Shown here: one piece after another, positions 46,061 to 55,325 of the stretch
How positions within the stretch are numbered: position 1 is the first letter of the stretch
Layout: every line of letters starts with the position of its first letter
From: Belnapia mucosa
GTDB taxonomy: Bacteria; Pseudomonadota; Alphaproteobacteria; Acetobacterales; Acetobacteraceae
DNA length: 64,000 bases
Reading direction: 5' to 3'
NCBI RefSeq assembly: GCF_016775475.1
Contig: NZ_JAEUXJ010000002.1
Location: 186,001 to 250,000 of the forward strand
Notes under the pieces: generated by a model
Database searches by the model: none
What the model saw: only the letters and a program-made list of their open reading frames with translations
What the model was told of the DNA's origin: nothing
Program-made: the position numbers and the translations under genes

Positions 46061-46097
46061 GCCCCGGATTGCGCTCGATTTCCCGAACCTCGCACAG

Positions 46098-46122
46098 CTT
46101 TCCGCGGCAAAGCCGCGGAAGG
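46098..46122. terminator. Second hairpin in the convergent spacer
   Basis: CTTTCCGCGGC (46098-46108) and GCCGCGGAAGG (46112-46122) form an 11-bp stem with one G-T pair and loop AAA. It lies 26 bp from the stop of the opposing bug gene and can work in both directions. Confidence 0.55.
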
Positions 46123-46147
46123 GCACCAAGCAGGGACCGAAGGCTGA

Positions 46148-47140
46148 TCAGTCCGGCTTCACTCCGGCCTCCTGGATCACCCGCCGCCAGCGTGCCAACT
46201 CCCCTGTGATGAGGCCGGTGTATTCCGCCGGCCCCATCCGCCCCGGCACCACGCCGAGACCGGCGAAGCGTTCCCGCACCCGCTCATCCGCCAGCGCCGT
46301 CTGCAGCACCGCCTGCCAGCGCTCGGTTACCGCGGGCGGGATGCCGGCGGCGGCGGAGAAGCCGAACCAGTTGGTGCTCTGCACCGCAGGGTACCCGGCC
46401 TCGGCGAAGCTCGGCACATCGGGCAGGGAGGCATCGCGCACCGCCTCGCTGGTGCCGAGCGCGCGCAGCCGCCCGGCGCGGAGATGCGGCAGGGCGATGG
46501 GCAGGCTCTCCATCACCGCCGGGATCTGCCCGCCCATCGCATCGGCCAGCGCCGGGGCGGAGCCGCGATAGGGCACATGCGTCAGCTCCACCCCCGCGGC
46601 GCGGGCCAGCAGCACGCCGGTCAGGTGGTTCATCGTGCCATTGCCGCCGGTGCCGAAGGCGAGCCCGCCCGGCCGGCCCTTCGCCAGCGCCACGAACTCC
46701 GCCAGCGTCTGCGCCGGCACGCCGGGATTGACCACCAGCACGCTCGGGAAGGTGCCGACCAGCGCGACATGGGTGAAGTCGCCAAGCGGGTCATAGGGCA
46801 CGTTCGAGTACAGCACCGGCCCGATGCCATGCGAGGCGGCGCTCGACACCAGCACGATATGCGCATCGCCCCGGGCCTTGGCGATCAGGTCGGCGCCGAC
46901 CATCCCGCCCGCGCCCGGCCGGTTCTCCACCACCAGCGGCTGGCCGAGGCCGTGGCCGATCTGCTCGGCCAGGATGCGGGACAGCGTATCCGCCGCCCCG
47001 CCGGGCGGGAAATTGACGATCCAGCGGATCGGCCGCTCGGGCCAGGCGGGCTGGGCGCGGCTGGGGCTGGACAAGGCGATGGCAGGCAGGGCGAGGGCGC
47101 CGAGCAGCGCACCGCGCCGCCCGACCGGCATGCGGGTCAT
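46148..47140 (-). CDS. Tripartite tricarboxylate transporter-type binding protein (Bug family)
   Basis: 330 residues from ATG 47140; ATG 47131 is equally possible and the frame stays open to 47323. Signal region RRGALLGALALPAIALSSPS, then WPERPIRWIVNFPPGGAADT, LVVENRPGAGGMVGADL and THVPYRGSAPALADA. Third Bug protein within 8 kb, convergent with the second. No TctA/TctB membrane genes nearby. The upstream neighbour in the same direction is an NTF2-like protein 139 bp away. Confidence 0.92.
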   Translation of the reverse strand: MTRMPVGRRGALLGALALPAIALSSPSRAQPAWPERPIRWIVNFPPGGAADTLSRILAEQIGHGLGQPLVVENRPGAGGMVGADLIAKARGDAHIVLVSSAASHGIGPVLYSNVPYDPLGDFTHVALVGTFPSVLVVNPGVPAQTLAEFVALAKGRPGGLAFGTGGNGTMNHLTGVLLARAAGVELTHVPYRGSAPALADAMGGQIPAVMESLPIALPHLRAGRLRALGTSEAVRDASLPDVPSFAEAGYPAVQSTNWFGFSAAAGIPPAVTERWQAVLQTALADERVRERFAGLGVVPGRMGPAEYTGLITGELARWRRVIQEAGVKPD

Positions 47141-47279
47141 GGGCAAAGCAATCCTTGGCTTGGGGTCAGTGCGGCCGGCGCCGAAGATGGCGGGCAAGTC
47201 AGGCAGGGCACAGTGGGGCAGGGGCATGGCGGCATCCGGCAGGGTCGCGCCCCACCATGCCAATCCCGTGCCAGCCGCC

Positions 47280-47642
47280 TCACCCCATGCGGACCAGGAA
47301 ACGCTCCTCCGCCACCTTGCCATCGCGGACGGTGTAGAGCGCGACCTCCTCCATCTGCATCCGCTGGCCGGAGGCCTTCTGGGTGACGTCGATATGGAAG
47401 CGCAGGGCGAATTGGTTGCCGTTCACATAGGGGCCATGCGTCTCGGTCCCGTGGATGACGTGGTTGGCATACCACCATTCGCCCTTGCCCCGGACCGCCG
47501 CCTTGCCGCGCAGCTCCGCCATCTCGCCCTGCATCGGCTCGATGCTCACGACGTCCTCGGCCCAGAAGCGCTCGCCCGCCTCCTCGAACTTCCCGGCCTT
47601 GCACAGCGCCGCGAATTCCGCGGCGACGGCTTGGGTGTCCAT
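47280..47642 (-). CDS. SnoaL/NTF2-like protein
   Basis: 120 residues. The cone-shaped NTF2-like fold is indicated by FEEAGERFWAEDVVSIEPMQ, VRGKGEWWYANH, and the strand pair FALRFHIDVTQKASGQRMQM-EEVALYTVRDGKVAEERFL. The family includes isomerases, hydrolases and pure binding proteins; nothing here fixes a reaction. It lies 34 bp after the amidohydrolase gene in the same direction and could belong to the ABC transporter/amidohydrolase operon. Confidence 0.8.
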   Translation of the reverse strand: MDTQAVAAEFAALCKAGKFEEAGERFWAEDVVSIEPMQGEMAELRGKAAVRGKGEWWYANHVIHGTETHGPYVNGNQFALRFHIDVTQKASGQRMQMEEVALYTVRDGKVAEERFLVRMG

Positions 47643-47676
47643 CCCCTGTTCCTCCCGTTTCGATGGGGTGAGGATA

Positions 47677-49185
47677 TCAGGCCGGCGCGTCGCAGAGATA
47701 GCGTTTCAGGTGGTAGGGCTGCGCCGCGATGGCCGGGCAGAAGCTCGCCACCACCGGCTCCAGCTTGAGGTAGAGCTCATGCCATTCGGCATTCAGCGCC
47801 TCCAGCCGGGCGCGGGCCGCTTCCGCCTCGCGGGCGAGCTTCGCCAGGTCGAGCGTGGTATGCCGCCCGTCCTTGAAGATTAACCGCCCGCCGGTCATCA
47901 CATGCCGCACGCCGCCGCCATCCTCGGTATGGACGATCTGGTTGGTGGACCAGTTATGCGGCACCCAGTTGATGCTGCCGAGATCGAGGAAGACGATATC
48001 CGCCTTGTACCCCGGCGCGATCAGGCCAAGGTCCTTGAAACCGAGCGCCCGGGCCGAGCCGATGGTCGCCGCCTTGTAGACCTCCTCGGAGGTTGCCCAG
48101 AAGCGCGGATCGGGCGTCTGCACCTTGGAGAGCATGGAGGCGTAGCGCATCGCCTCATACATGTTCTGGTTGTCGGCGCAGCTCGCCCCATCGGTGCCGA
48201 TGCCGACATTGCAGCCCGCATCGATCGCCTGGCGCAGCCGGAACATGCCATTGCCGAGCCGCATGTTGCTGCCCGGGTTATGCGCCATGGAGGCGCCATG
48301 GTCCGCCATGCGCTTGAAGTCGTCATCATCCAGCCAGACGGCATGGGCGGCGGTGAAGTCCGGCCCGAGCAGGCCGAGCGCATCGAGATGCGCCACCAGC
48401 GTCTTGCCATATTTCTGGCGGCCGACCACCGCCTGGACCTTGCTCTCGCCGACATGGCTATGCAGGCCGACGCCATGCTCCCGCGCCAGCTGGGCGCAGC
48501 CGCACATGAACTCATCGGCGCAATGCAGCGGGATGGTCGGCGCGACGGCCGGGCGGATATCCTGCCCCGACCAGCGCCAGTGCTTCAGCACATCGCCGAT
48601 GGCGGAGAGCGTCTGCTCGAAGGGCATCAGCTTCAGCCGCGCCACCTGGGCCTGCAGCGCATCCGGCAGGGCGTCCATCAGCCCGGGGATCGCCTCATAC
48701 ATGGTGCGGTCGGCGACCATGGGGGCGATCACCGCCCGCATCCCCGCCTCGGCATAGGCCGCGGCGGCGGCATCCAGCCCGTCGCGGGAGGGCAGGGGGA
48801 ATTCGTAGTAGAGATCGTAGGCCGCGGTGCAGCCCTTCGCCACCATCTCGGCGGCGCAGATCAGCGTGGTGAGCTTCTTGTCCTCCACGGTCCGGCTGCC
48901 GCCGATCCAGGGCGCGGCGGCCAGCAGCAGCTCCAGCGTCCATTTGTCGCCCATGCCCTTGGCGAGGCCGGTATGGCCATGGGTATGGGAGTTGATCAGC
49001 CCCGGATGCATCAGCATGCCCGAGGCATCGAAGACCGGCGTCCCTTCCGGTGCCGTGAGGCCGGTGCCGACGGAATGGATCATCCCATCCTCGATCAGCA
49101 CATCGGTCGGCTCGCCGCGCCGCTTCGCGGGGTCCGCCAGCAGCGCGCCGTGAACCAGCAGGAACCCCTTCTCGCTGACGGCCAT
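47677..49185 (-). CDS. Amidohydrolase of the chlorohydrolase/deaminase family
   Basis: 502 residues from ATG 49185, behind AGAGGAGGG; the frame opens 17 codons further. Metal ligands: HPGLINSHTHGH, HSHVGES, and GTDGASCADNQN; substrate-side histidine in VWLDDDD region (FTAAHAVWL). Family members deaminate guanine, cytosine, S-adenosylhomocysteine or s-triazines. It follows an ABC permease by 11 bp, so it probably processes the imported compound, likely a nitrogen heterocycle. The product is cytosolic. Confidence 0.88.
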   Translation of the reverse strand: MAVSEKGFLLVHGALLADPAKRRGEPTDVLIEDGMIHSVGTGLTAPEGTPVFDASGMLMHPGLINSHTHGHTGLAKGMGDKWTLELLLAAAPWIGGSRTVEDKKLTTLICAAEMVAKGCTAAYDLYYEFPLPSRDGLDAAAAAYAEAGMRAVIAPMVADRTMYEAIPGLMDALPDALQAQVARLKLMPFEQTLSAIGDVLKHWRWSGQDIRPAVAPTIPLHCADEFMCGCAQLAREHGVGLHSHVGESKVQAVVGRQKYGKTLVAHLDALGLLGPDFTAAHAVWLDDDDFKRMADHGASMAHNPGSNMRLGNGMFRLRQAIDAGCNVGIGTDGASCADNQNMYEAMRYASMLSKVQTPDPRFWATSEEVYKAATIGSARALGFKDLGLIAPGYKADIVFLDLGSINWVPHNWSTNQIVHTEDGGGVRHVMTGGRLIFKDGRHTTLDLAKLAREAEAARARLEALNAEWHELYLKLEPVVASFCPAIAAQPYHLKRYLCDAPA

Positions 49186-49196
49186 GCGGCCCTCCT

Positions 49197-49979
49197 CTAG
49201 CTGGAGGTCGGGGGCGACGCGGCGCCGCTCGACCATGGAAACAGGATGCGCTCGGCGAGCGTCACCGCCTGGAACAGCAGGATGCCCATGATGGCCAGGA
49301 TCACCACCGCCCCGAAGGCCAGCGGCGTGCGGAAGAAAGCCATCGAGGTCTGGATCAGGTAGCCGAGCCCGGCATCGGCGCCGACGAATTCCGCGACGAC
49401 CGCCCCGACCACGGCCAGCGCCGCCGCCACCTTCAGGCCGCCAAAGACGAAGGGCACGGCGAAGGGCAGGCGGATGCGCAGCAGCTCCTGCACCCGCCCC
49501 GCGCGGCAGGCGCGGCCGAGCTCGATCAGCTCCGGCGGCGTCGCCAGCAGCCCGGCGACGGTGCCGACCACCAGCGGGAAGAAGGCGACGAGGAAGGTGA
49601 CGATCACCCGCGGCAGCTCATTGGCGCCGAGCGCCACGATCAGGATCGGGGCAAGCGCCACCTTCGGGATCGACTGGGTGATGACGAGGATCGGGTAGAG
49701 CGCCGCCGAGATGGTGGGCGAGGCGGCGATGAGCATCGCCAGCGGCAGCGAGACCGCGACCGAGGCCGCGAAGCCCAGCAGCACCGTCCCGAGCGTCGCC
49801 CAGGTATGGGCCAGCACATTGGGCCAGGCCGCCAGCGTGTCATGCAGGATCAGGCTCGGCATCGGCAGGATGAAGGGGCGGATGCCGAAGCCGCGGCAGA
49901 GCGCCTCCCAGCCGAGGAAGAGCACCGCCACGGCAATCAGGGAGGGGAGGCTACGCCGCATGGGAGGCCCGCCCGCCAT
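49197..49979 (-). CDS. ABC transporter permease, SsuC/ThiX type
   Basis: 260 residues with about six membrane helices (SLPSLIAVAVLFLGWEALC first) and the coupling motif ELIELGRACRAGRVQELLRI. The start is either ATG 49979, which overlaps the ATPase gene by 29 bp, or ATG 49961 (11 bp overlap). It forms the homodimeric channel for the adjacent binding protein and ATPase. The family imports sulfonates, nitrate, taurine or thiamine-precursor pyrimidines. Confidence 0.92.
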   Translation of the reverse strand: MAGGPPMRRSLPSLIAVAVLFLGWEALCRGFGIRPFILPMPSLILHDTLAAWPNVLAHTWATLGTVLLGFAASVAVSLPLAMLIAASPTISAALYPILVITQSIPKVALAPILIVALGANELPRVIVTFLVAFFPLVVGTVAGLLATPPELIELGRACRAGRVQELLRIRLPFAVPFVFGGLKVAAALAVVGAVVAEFVGADAGLGYLIQTSMAFFRTPLAFGAVVILAIMGILLFQAVTLAERILFPWSSGAASPPTSS

Positions 49980-50706
49980 AGATCAGCGCCCGGATGCGCT
50001 GCGCCGCGGCCTGGAAGGCCGGCGATCCCTCCTGCTCGAAGCCGCGCGGCCGCGGCAGCTCCACCGGGATGATCTCGGCGATCCGTCCCGGCCGCGGCGA
50101 CATCACCACCACCCGGTCGGCCAGCAGCACCGCTTCCGGGATGGAGTGCGTCACGAAGACCACCGCCATCTCCCGCCCCTGCCAGATGCGCAGCAGCTCG
50201 AGCGACATCTCCTCCCGCGTCAGCGCGTCCAGCGCGCCGAAGGGCTCGTCCATCAGCAGCACCCGCGGGTCCTGCAGCAGCGCGCGGCAGATGGCGACGC
50301 GCTGCTGCATGCCGCCCGAAAGCTCCCGCGGCAGCCGGTGCTCGAAGCCGGCGAGCCCGGCCGTCGCCAGCAGCGCCCGCGCCCGCGCCTCGGTATCCCC
50401 GCCCGCGCGGCGCATCAGCCGCAGCGGGAAGGTGACGTTGCGCAGCACATCGGCCCAGGGCAGCAGGGTCGCCGCCTGGAAGACCATCGCCGTCTCGGCG
50501 CGTGGTTCGGTCACCGCGCGTCCGTCCAGCACGACATGCCCCGCCGTCGGCTGGACCAGCCCGGCGATCAAGCGCAGCAGCGTCGATTTCCCGCAGCCCG
50601 AGGCGCCGACGATGGCGACGAACTCCCCCGCCGCCACCTCCAGCGAGACATCCCGCAGCGCCTCGACGCTACCAAAACTCTTGCGGACGCGGTCGAGGCG
50701 GATCAC
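49951..50706 (-). CDS. ABC transporter ATPase, SsuB/TauB/ThiZ type
   Basis: 251 residues from GTG 50706, whose GTGA overlaps the binding-protein stop; the longer open frame is not needed. Walker A GASGCGKST (34-42), Q-loop VFQAATLLPWADV, signature LSGGMQQR, Walker B LLMDEPFGALDALTR, switch FVTHSIPEAV: all intact and typical of nitrate/sulfonate/taurine-class ATPases. Confidence 0.94.
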   Translation of the reverse strand: MIRLDRVRKSFGSVEALRDVSLEVAAGEFVAIVGASGCGKSTLLRLIAGLVQPTAGHVVLDGRAVTEPRAETAMVFQAATLLPWADVLRNVTFPLRLMRRAGGDTEARARALLATAGLAGFEHRLPRELSGGMQQRVAICRALLQDPRVLLMDEPFGALDALTREEMSLELLRIWQGREMAVVFVTHSIPEAVLLADRVVVMSPRPGRIAEIIPVELPRPRGFEQEGSPAFQAAAQRIRALIYGGRASHAA

Positions 50707-51680
50707 GGCAGCAGGCTGGTGTTGATCGCCCCCGTCGGGTCCCAATTCGGATCGAGCTGCAGGCTTTCCGCCACCACCCGCCATGTGGTTGCCATCCGCT
50801 CCGGCTGGAAGCGGCCGAGCCCCGTCTCCCGCGCATGGTCGGTGAAGACGAAGCTCATCACCGCCCGCAGCGAGGCTTCGCAATCATCCTGCGCCACTTC
50901 CGGGTTGCGCTGGACGTGCAGCTTGCAGGCCTCCGCCTGGTTGTCGCGCGACCATTCGAGGCTTTTCTGCAAGCCGCGCAGGAAGCGCCGCACCAGGTCC
51001 GGGTTCTTCTGGATCATGTCGTCGGTCGCGGCGATCGAGGCGGCATAGATCGCGAAGCCGGTCTCGACGAAGGGCAGCACGACGATCTCCTCGCCCGCCG
51101 CCACCGCTGCCTTGTTGGTGTAGTAGTGGTGGATCGAATAGAAGGGCGCCGCATCCACCCGGCGGCTGATCAGCAGCGCCGCCATGGCGGAGGCATCGGT
51201 ATTGACCCAGGTGATGCGGTCCGGATTGGTCCCCGCCCGCCGCGCCACTTCGGGAAAGTAGAGGCGATGGCTGTTGCCCGGCGTCACCGCGATCCGCTTG
51301 CCCTCCAGCCCGCGGAAGCTGGTGATGCCGCTGCTTTTCACCACGAAGAGCGAATGCGGCGAATGGGTGTAGATCGCCGAGATGGAGCGGACCGGGACAT
51401 TCTGCCGGGCCCGGGCCGCCAGCACCGCGCCGAGATCGGCGACGCCGAATTGCGCCGCGCCGGCCGCCAGCTTGTTGACGGTGTCGCCCGAGCCATAGCC
51501 GCGGGTGAGCGAGAGCTCGATCCCCTGTTCACGCCAGAAGCCGCGCCCGGCGCCGGCGAAATAGGCGGCGTGCTCGCCGGTCGGGATCCAGTCCAGTTGC
51601 AGCAGCGCCCGGTCCTGGGCCCGCGCCGGTCCTGCAAGCAGGAGCGCGCAAAGCCCCGCCGCGATGGTCCTGAACACCAT
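50703..51680 (-). CDS. ABC transporter binding protein, NMT1/ThiY/SsuA type
   Basis: 325 residues from ATG 51680, with GGAG upstream and signal peptide VFRTIAAGLCALLLAGPARA. The NMT1/THI5-like core shows LQLDWIPTGEHAAYFAGAGR, GIELSLTRGYGSGDTV and FGVADLGAVLAARA. LQLDWIPTGEHA-type N-termini are common in the ThiY branch, which binds formylaminopyrimidine, supporting a pyrimidine-like ligand. First gene of a four- or five-gene operon ending in an amidohydrolase. Confidence 0.9.
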   Translation of the reverse strand: MVFRTIAAGLCALLLAGPARAQDRALLQLDWIPTGEHAAYFAGAGRGFWREQGIELSLTRGYGSGDTVNKLAAGAAQFGVADLGAVLAARARQNVPVRSISAIYTHSPHSLFVVKSSGITSFRGLEGKRIAVTPGNSHRLYFPEVARRAGTNPDRITWVNTDASAMAALLISRRVDAAPFYSIHHYYTNKAAVAAGEEIVVLPFVETGFAIYAASIAATDDMIQKNPDLVRRFLRGLQKSLEWSRDNQAEACKLHVQRNPEVAQDDCEASLRAVMSFVFTDHARETGLGRFQPERMATTWRVVAESLQLDPNWDPTGAINTSLLP

Positions 51681-51888
51681 TCTCGTCTCCGATCCCTGTT
51701 CGATGACCGTGTGGCGAGCCTTCCCGTAGCGAGCAGACCGTGTTTCCGTCAGGCTGGCAAGCCGAACGGCCCCAGCCGGCGTTACCACGCTGCATCACCG
51801 TGGAAGCTTTGTTCTTGGTAGACAATTTTGCGCTTTCCGGGGCCTTGCACACAAGCTAGTCACAAAATACTGCAACCACCGGTTATTC

Positions 51889-54108
51889 ATGGACGTCATC
51901 CTGCCCGCCCAGATGGAACCGGATCGGCTCGAATCCGAGTCCCCGCCCGAGCCGTTGGACCTGCCCATCCCCTCCGACCTCCAGGCCCTGGTGGAACTGG
52001 CCGCCGAGCGCCTGGCCTGCCCGATCGCCGCCATCTCCCTGATGGAGGGCGACCAGATCGTCCTCCTCGCCCGGCATGGCACCACGATCGAGGCCCTGCC
52101 GAAGGACACGGCCTTCTGCACCCATGCCATCGGTGGCGAGGACACGCTGATCGTCGAGGATCTGCGGCTGGACGGGCGCTTCGCCCGCAATCCCAGGGTC
52201 ACCAAGCCGGGGGGCCACCGCTTCTATGCCGCCGTCCCCTTGCCGATCGAGGGCTGGAATATCGGCGCCCTCTGCCTGATCGATCGCCGGCCACGCCAAT
52301 TCGGCCCCGACGAGCGGGCTGCGCTCCATCGCCTCGGCCTGGTCGCTGCCTCCCTGCTGCAGACCGAGGCGACGCGCCGCCTGGCGCAGGAGCAGGATCG
52401 CCGGCTCTGGCGGCAGACCCGGCTGCTCTCCCAGGTGGAGCGCATGGCCGAGATCGGTGGCTGGGAGCTCGATCTCGATACCGGGCTGGTCGCCTGGTCG
52501 GACCAGACCTACCGCATCCATGAGCTGGCGCCGGACGGTCCGGTCGCGCTGGATTACGCCCGCCGCTTCTATCCGCCGGAGGAGCAGGCGCGGCTGAATG
52601 CCGCCCTCGCGGCCACGATCCGGGATGGCACCCCTTACGAATTCGAGGGCGAGTTCATCACCGCCCGCGGCCGCCGCCGCCGGGTCCGGGCGCTCGCCGA
52701 GTTGGAGTGGCGGCAGGGCCGGCCGATCCGGGTGATCGGCACCTTCCAGGACATCACCGCCCAATGGGAGATGATGGAGCGCCTCCGCCTCGCGGCGCAG
52801 ACCGATCCGCTGACCGGCCTCGGCAACCGCACCCTGCTGAAGCGCCGCCTGGCGGCGCAGCAGCCGGCGGGGATCGGCCTGCTGCTGCTCGGCCTGGATG
52901 GCTTCAAGGAGGTGAACGATACCGGCGGGCATGAGCTGGGCGACCAGGCCCTGGCCAGCATCGCCGCCCGCCTCGCCGGCCTGGTCGGGGAGGGGGGGCT
53001 GGCGGCGCGCATGGGCGGCGATGAATTCGCCCTCTTGCTGCCCGGCGCCACCGATGCCGCCAGGCTGTGCGAATACGGCGCCCGGGTGATGCGCGCGGTC
53101 CGCACCCCGCTGGCGCTCGGCCCGCACCGGCTGCGCCTGTCCTGCACCATCGGCGCCACCGTCCAGGCGCCCGGCGGCGGGGGTGCCGAGGCGCTGCTGC
53201 GCGAGGCCGACCTCGCCCTGCTCGAGGGCAAGCGCAGCGGCCGCGGCCAGGTCACCTTCTATACCCCCGCCATCGCCGAGGCCTTCCAACGCGGGCGGGA
53301 AGCGGTGGCCCGCATCCGCCAGGCGCTGGAGGAGGACCGGCTGCTGCCCTTCTACCAGCCGAAGCTGCGGCTGGCGGATGGCGGCCTCGCTGGCTTCGAG
53401 GCGCTGGTCCGCATCCGCGCTGGCGATGGCGGGGTGCTCGGTCCCGCCGCCTTCTGGCAGGCGCTGGCCGATCCCGAGACCTGCCGGGCGATCGGCGACC
53501 GCATGCTGGAGCTGGTGACGGCCGACCTCGCCGCCTGGACGCGGCAGGGGCTGCGGCCGCATGGCGTGGCGATCAATGTCGCCCAGGCGGATTTCGCCGG
53601 CGGCGACCTCGCGGCCCGGGTGCTCGGCCGGCTCGCCGCGCACGGGCTGCCGCCCGCCTGCCTGCAGATCGAGGTGACGGAGACCGTCATCCTCGACGAC
53701 CGGGCCGGGCTGGTGCCGGATGCGCTGCGCCGGCTGGATGCGGCCGGCATCGTCATCGCCCTCGATGATTTCGGCACCGGCCATGCCTCGCTGGCGCATC
53801 TGCGCCGCGCCGGCATCCGCCAGCTCAAGATCGACCGCTCCTTCACCGACGGGCTGGAAGGCAACCGCGAATGCCTGGCCATCACCCGGGCGGTGATCGG
53901 CCTGGCACATGAGCTCGGCCTGGAGGTCGTGGCCGAGGGGGTGGAGCGGGAGGCCCAGGCCGAGCTGCTGCGCGGCCTCGGCTGCGATTCCGTCCAGGGC
54001 TATCTCTATGGCCAGGCGATGCCGGCGGAGGCTGTCCGCCGGCTCCTGGCCACGGCTCAGCAGGCCAAATACCCGCCATCCACATGCAGCTCGGCCCCGG
54101 TGACGTAG
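51889..54108 (+). CDS. GAF-PAS-GGDEF-EAL cyclic-di-GMP enzyme
   Basis: 739 residues, soluble. GAF domain 30-165 (FCTHAI, RFYAAVPL, GALCLID), PAS 185-295, diguanylate cyclase 300-460 with intact MGGDEF (376-380), phosphodiesterase 475-735 with intact EAL (504-506), DDFGTGHAS and LKIDRSF. Both catalytic sites look functional, so net activity depends on sensory input. No I-site RxxD is seen before GGDEF. It is divergent from the ABC operon by 208 bp, and its last 52 bp overlap the convergent SDR gene. Confidence 0.93.
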   Translation: MDVILPAQMEPDRLESESPPEPLDLPIPSDLQALVELAAERLACPIAAISLMEGDQIVLLARHGTTIEALPKDTAFCTHAIGGEDTLIVEDLRLDGRFARNPRVTKPGGHRFYAAVPLPIEGWNIGALCLIDRRPRQFGPDERAALHRLGLVAASLLQTEATRRLAQEQDRRLWRQTRLLSQVERMAEIGGWELDLDTGLVAWSDQTYRIHELAPDGPVALDYARRFYPPEEQARLNAALAATIRDGTPYEFEGEFITARGRRRRVRALAELEWRQGRPIRVIGTFQDITAQWEMMERLRLAAQTDPLTGLGNRTLLKRRLAAQQPAGIGLLLLGLDGFKEVNDTGGHELGDQALASIAARLAGLVGEGGLAARMGGDEFALLLPGATDAARLCEYGARVMRAVRTPLALGPHRLRLSCTIGATVQAPGGGGAEALLREADLALLEGKRSGRGQVTFYTPAIAEAFQRGREAVARIRQALEEDRLLPFYQPKLRLADGGLAGFEALVRIRAGDGGVLGPAAFWQALADPETCRAIGDRMLELVTADLAAWTRQGLRPHGVAINVAQADFAGGDLAARVLGRLAAHGLPPACLQIEVTETVILDDRAGLVPDALRRLDAAGIVIALDDFGTGHASLAHLRRAGIRQLKIDRSFTDGLEGNRECLAITRAVIGLAHELGLEVVAEGVEREAQAELLRGLGCDSVQGYLYGQAMPAEAVRRLLATAQQAKYPPSTCSSAPVT

Positions 54109-54809
54109 GAGGCCTCGTCCGAGGCGAGGAAGAGGATGGCCTGCGCCACCTCATCCACCTCGCCCGAGCGGCCGAGCGGCACATGGCCGAGCATCTTGGC
54201 CCGGAAGACCGGGTCGGCGGTGGCGCCCGAGGTCCGCATCGGCGGCATCAGCCCGGGATGGATGGTGTTCACCCGGATTCCCGCCGCGCCTTCCTGCACC
54301 GCGACCGATTTGGTCAGCAGCCGCACCGCCGCCTTCGAGGCATTGTAGGCGCAGTGAATCCTCTCCTGCCCGACATTGCCGGAGATCGAGGAGAGGTTGA
54401 CGATGGACCCGCCGCCGCGCTGGCGCATCGCGGCCACGCCATGCTTCACGCCGAGGAAGGTCCCCCGCGCATTCACCGCCATGATCCGGTCCCAGAGGCC
54501 GGTGTCATAGAGATCGTTGGTGGCGCTGCCGGAGATGCCGGCATTGTTGACCAGGATGTCGAGCCCGCCCCAGGCCCCCGTCACCTCGGCCAGGGCTGCC
54601 TCCCAATCGGCCTCCTCGGCGACGTCGAGGCGGATGAAGCGTGCCTCGCCCCCTGCCGCCTCGATCTGCCCGACCACTGCCCGGCCCTCGGTCTCCATCA
54701 GGTCGGCGACCGCGACCTTCGCCCCTTCGCGCGCAAGGAGGCGCGCCGTCGCCGCCCCCATGCCGGATGCCGCCCCGGTGACGAGGGCGATCTTGTTGGC
54801 CAGCCGCAT
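54057..54809 (-). CDS. Short-chain dehydrogenase/reductase
   Basis: 250 residues from ATG 54809, where GAGAGGAA lies six bases upstream; ATG 54815 directly abuts it. Classical SDR: cofactor motif [11 protein letters not shown], acidic VADLMET favouring NAD, structural NNAG, catalytic Ser in NLSSISG, YNASK, and C-terminal ELHVDGGY. It oxidises or reduces an alcohol/ketone; the substrate is unknown. Converges with, and overlaps, the GGDEF-EAL gene. Confidence 0.9.
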   Translation of the reverse strand: MRLANKIALVTGAASGMGAATARLLAREGAKVAVADLMETEGRAVVGQIEAAGGEARFIRLDVAEEADWEAALAEVTGAWGGLDILVNNAGISGSATNDLYDTGLWDRIMAVNARGTFLGVKHGVAAMRQRGGGSIVNLSSISGNVGQERIHCAYNASKAAVRLLTKSVAVQEGAAGIRVNTIHPGLMPPMRTSGATADPVFRAKMLGHVPLGRSGEVDEVAQAILFLASDEASYVTGAELHVDGGYLAC

Positions 54810-54969
54810 CGGCATTTCCTCTCCATCTGCCTTTCCGCCAGCATGGCCCCTTGACGCGGCGGTGGTGAAGAGGGCACAAGGCGCCCCTTCCATACCACCT
54901 CCGCGCGTGGCACGGGATCGATCCCCTTTGGCCCATTGGCCGCGCGCCTGCTGTTCGGGATTAGCAACC

Positions 54970-55272
54970 ATGGCCCGCCGCTGCGGTATCACCGGCAAGG
55001 GCGTTCTGACGGGTAACAACGTCAGCCACGCCAACAACAAGACGCGGCGTCGCTTCCTGCCCAACCTGCAGGAGACGTCCTTCTTCTCGGACGTGCTGGC
55101 CTCCAGCATCCAGCTGCGCCTGACCACCAACGGCATCCGCACCATCGAGCACAATGGCGGGCTCGACGCCTTCCTGCTCGGCACGCCGAACCGGAAGCTG
55201 CCGGAGGAAGCGCAGGTCCTGAAGCGCCGCATCCTGCGCGCCCAGGCGAAGAAGGCCGGCGCCGCGGCGTAA
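54970..55272 (+). CDS. rpmB: 50S ribosomal protein L28
   Basis: 100 residues from ATG 54970. The N-terminus [20 protein letters not shown] followed by [14 protein letters not shown] is an alphaproteobacterial L28 signature. It is a standalone gene preceded by a 160-bp spacer with a small GGGATCGATCCC palindrome at 54925-54936, and followed 27 bp later by a textbook intrinsic terminator. The frame opens further upstream, but that part is not coding. Confidence 0.97.
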   Translation: MARRCGITGKGVLTGNNVSHANNKTRRRFLPNLQETSFFSDVLASSIQLRLTTNGIRTIEHNGGLDAFLLGTPNRKLPEEAQVLKRRILRAQAKKAGAAA

Positions 55273-55299
55273 ACCGCCGCTTCATGCTGTGCTGATAGG

Positions 55300-55325
55300 A
55301 AGCCGGGCCCATGCCCGGCTTTTTT
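55300..55325 (+). terminator. Intrinsic terminator of rpmB containing the next gene's ATG
   Basis: AAGCCGGG (55300-55307) pairs with CCCGGCTT (55314-55321); the six-base loop is CCCATG and a run of six T (55320-55325) follows. This is a canonical rho-independent terminator. The ATG of the downstream kinase-like gene occupies the last three loop bases, and its AGGAAG ribosome-binding sequence overlaps the 5' arm. Confidence 0.88.
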
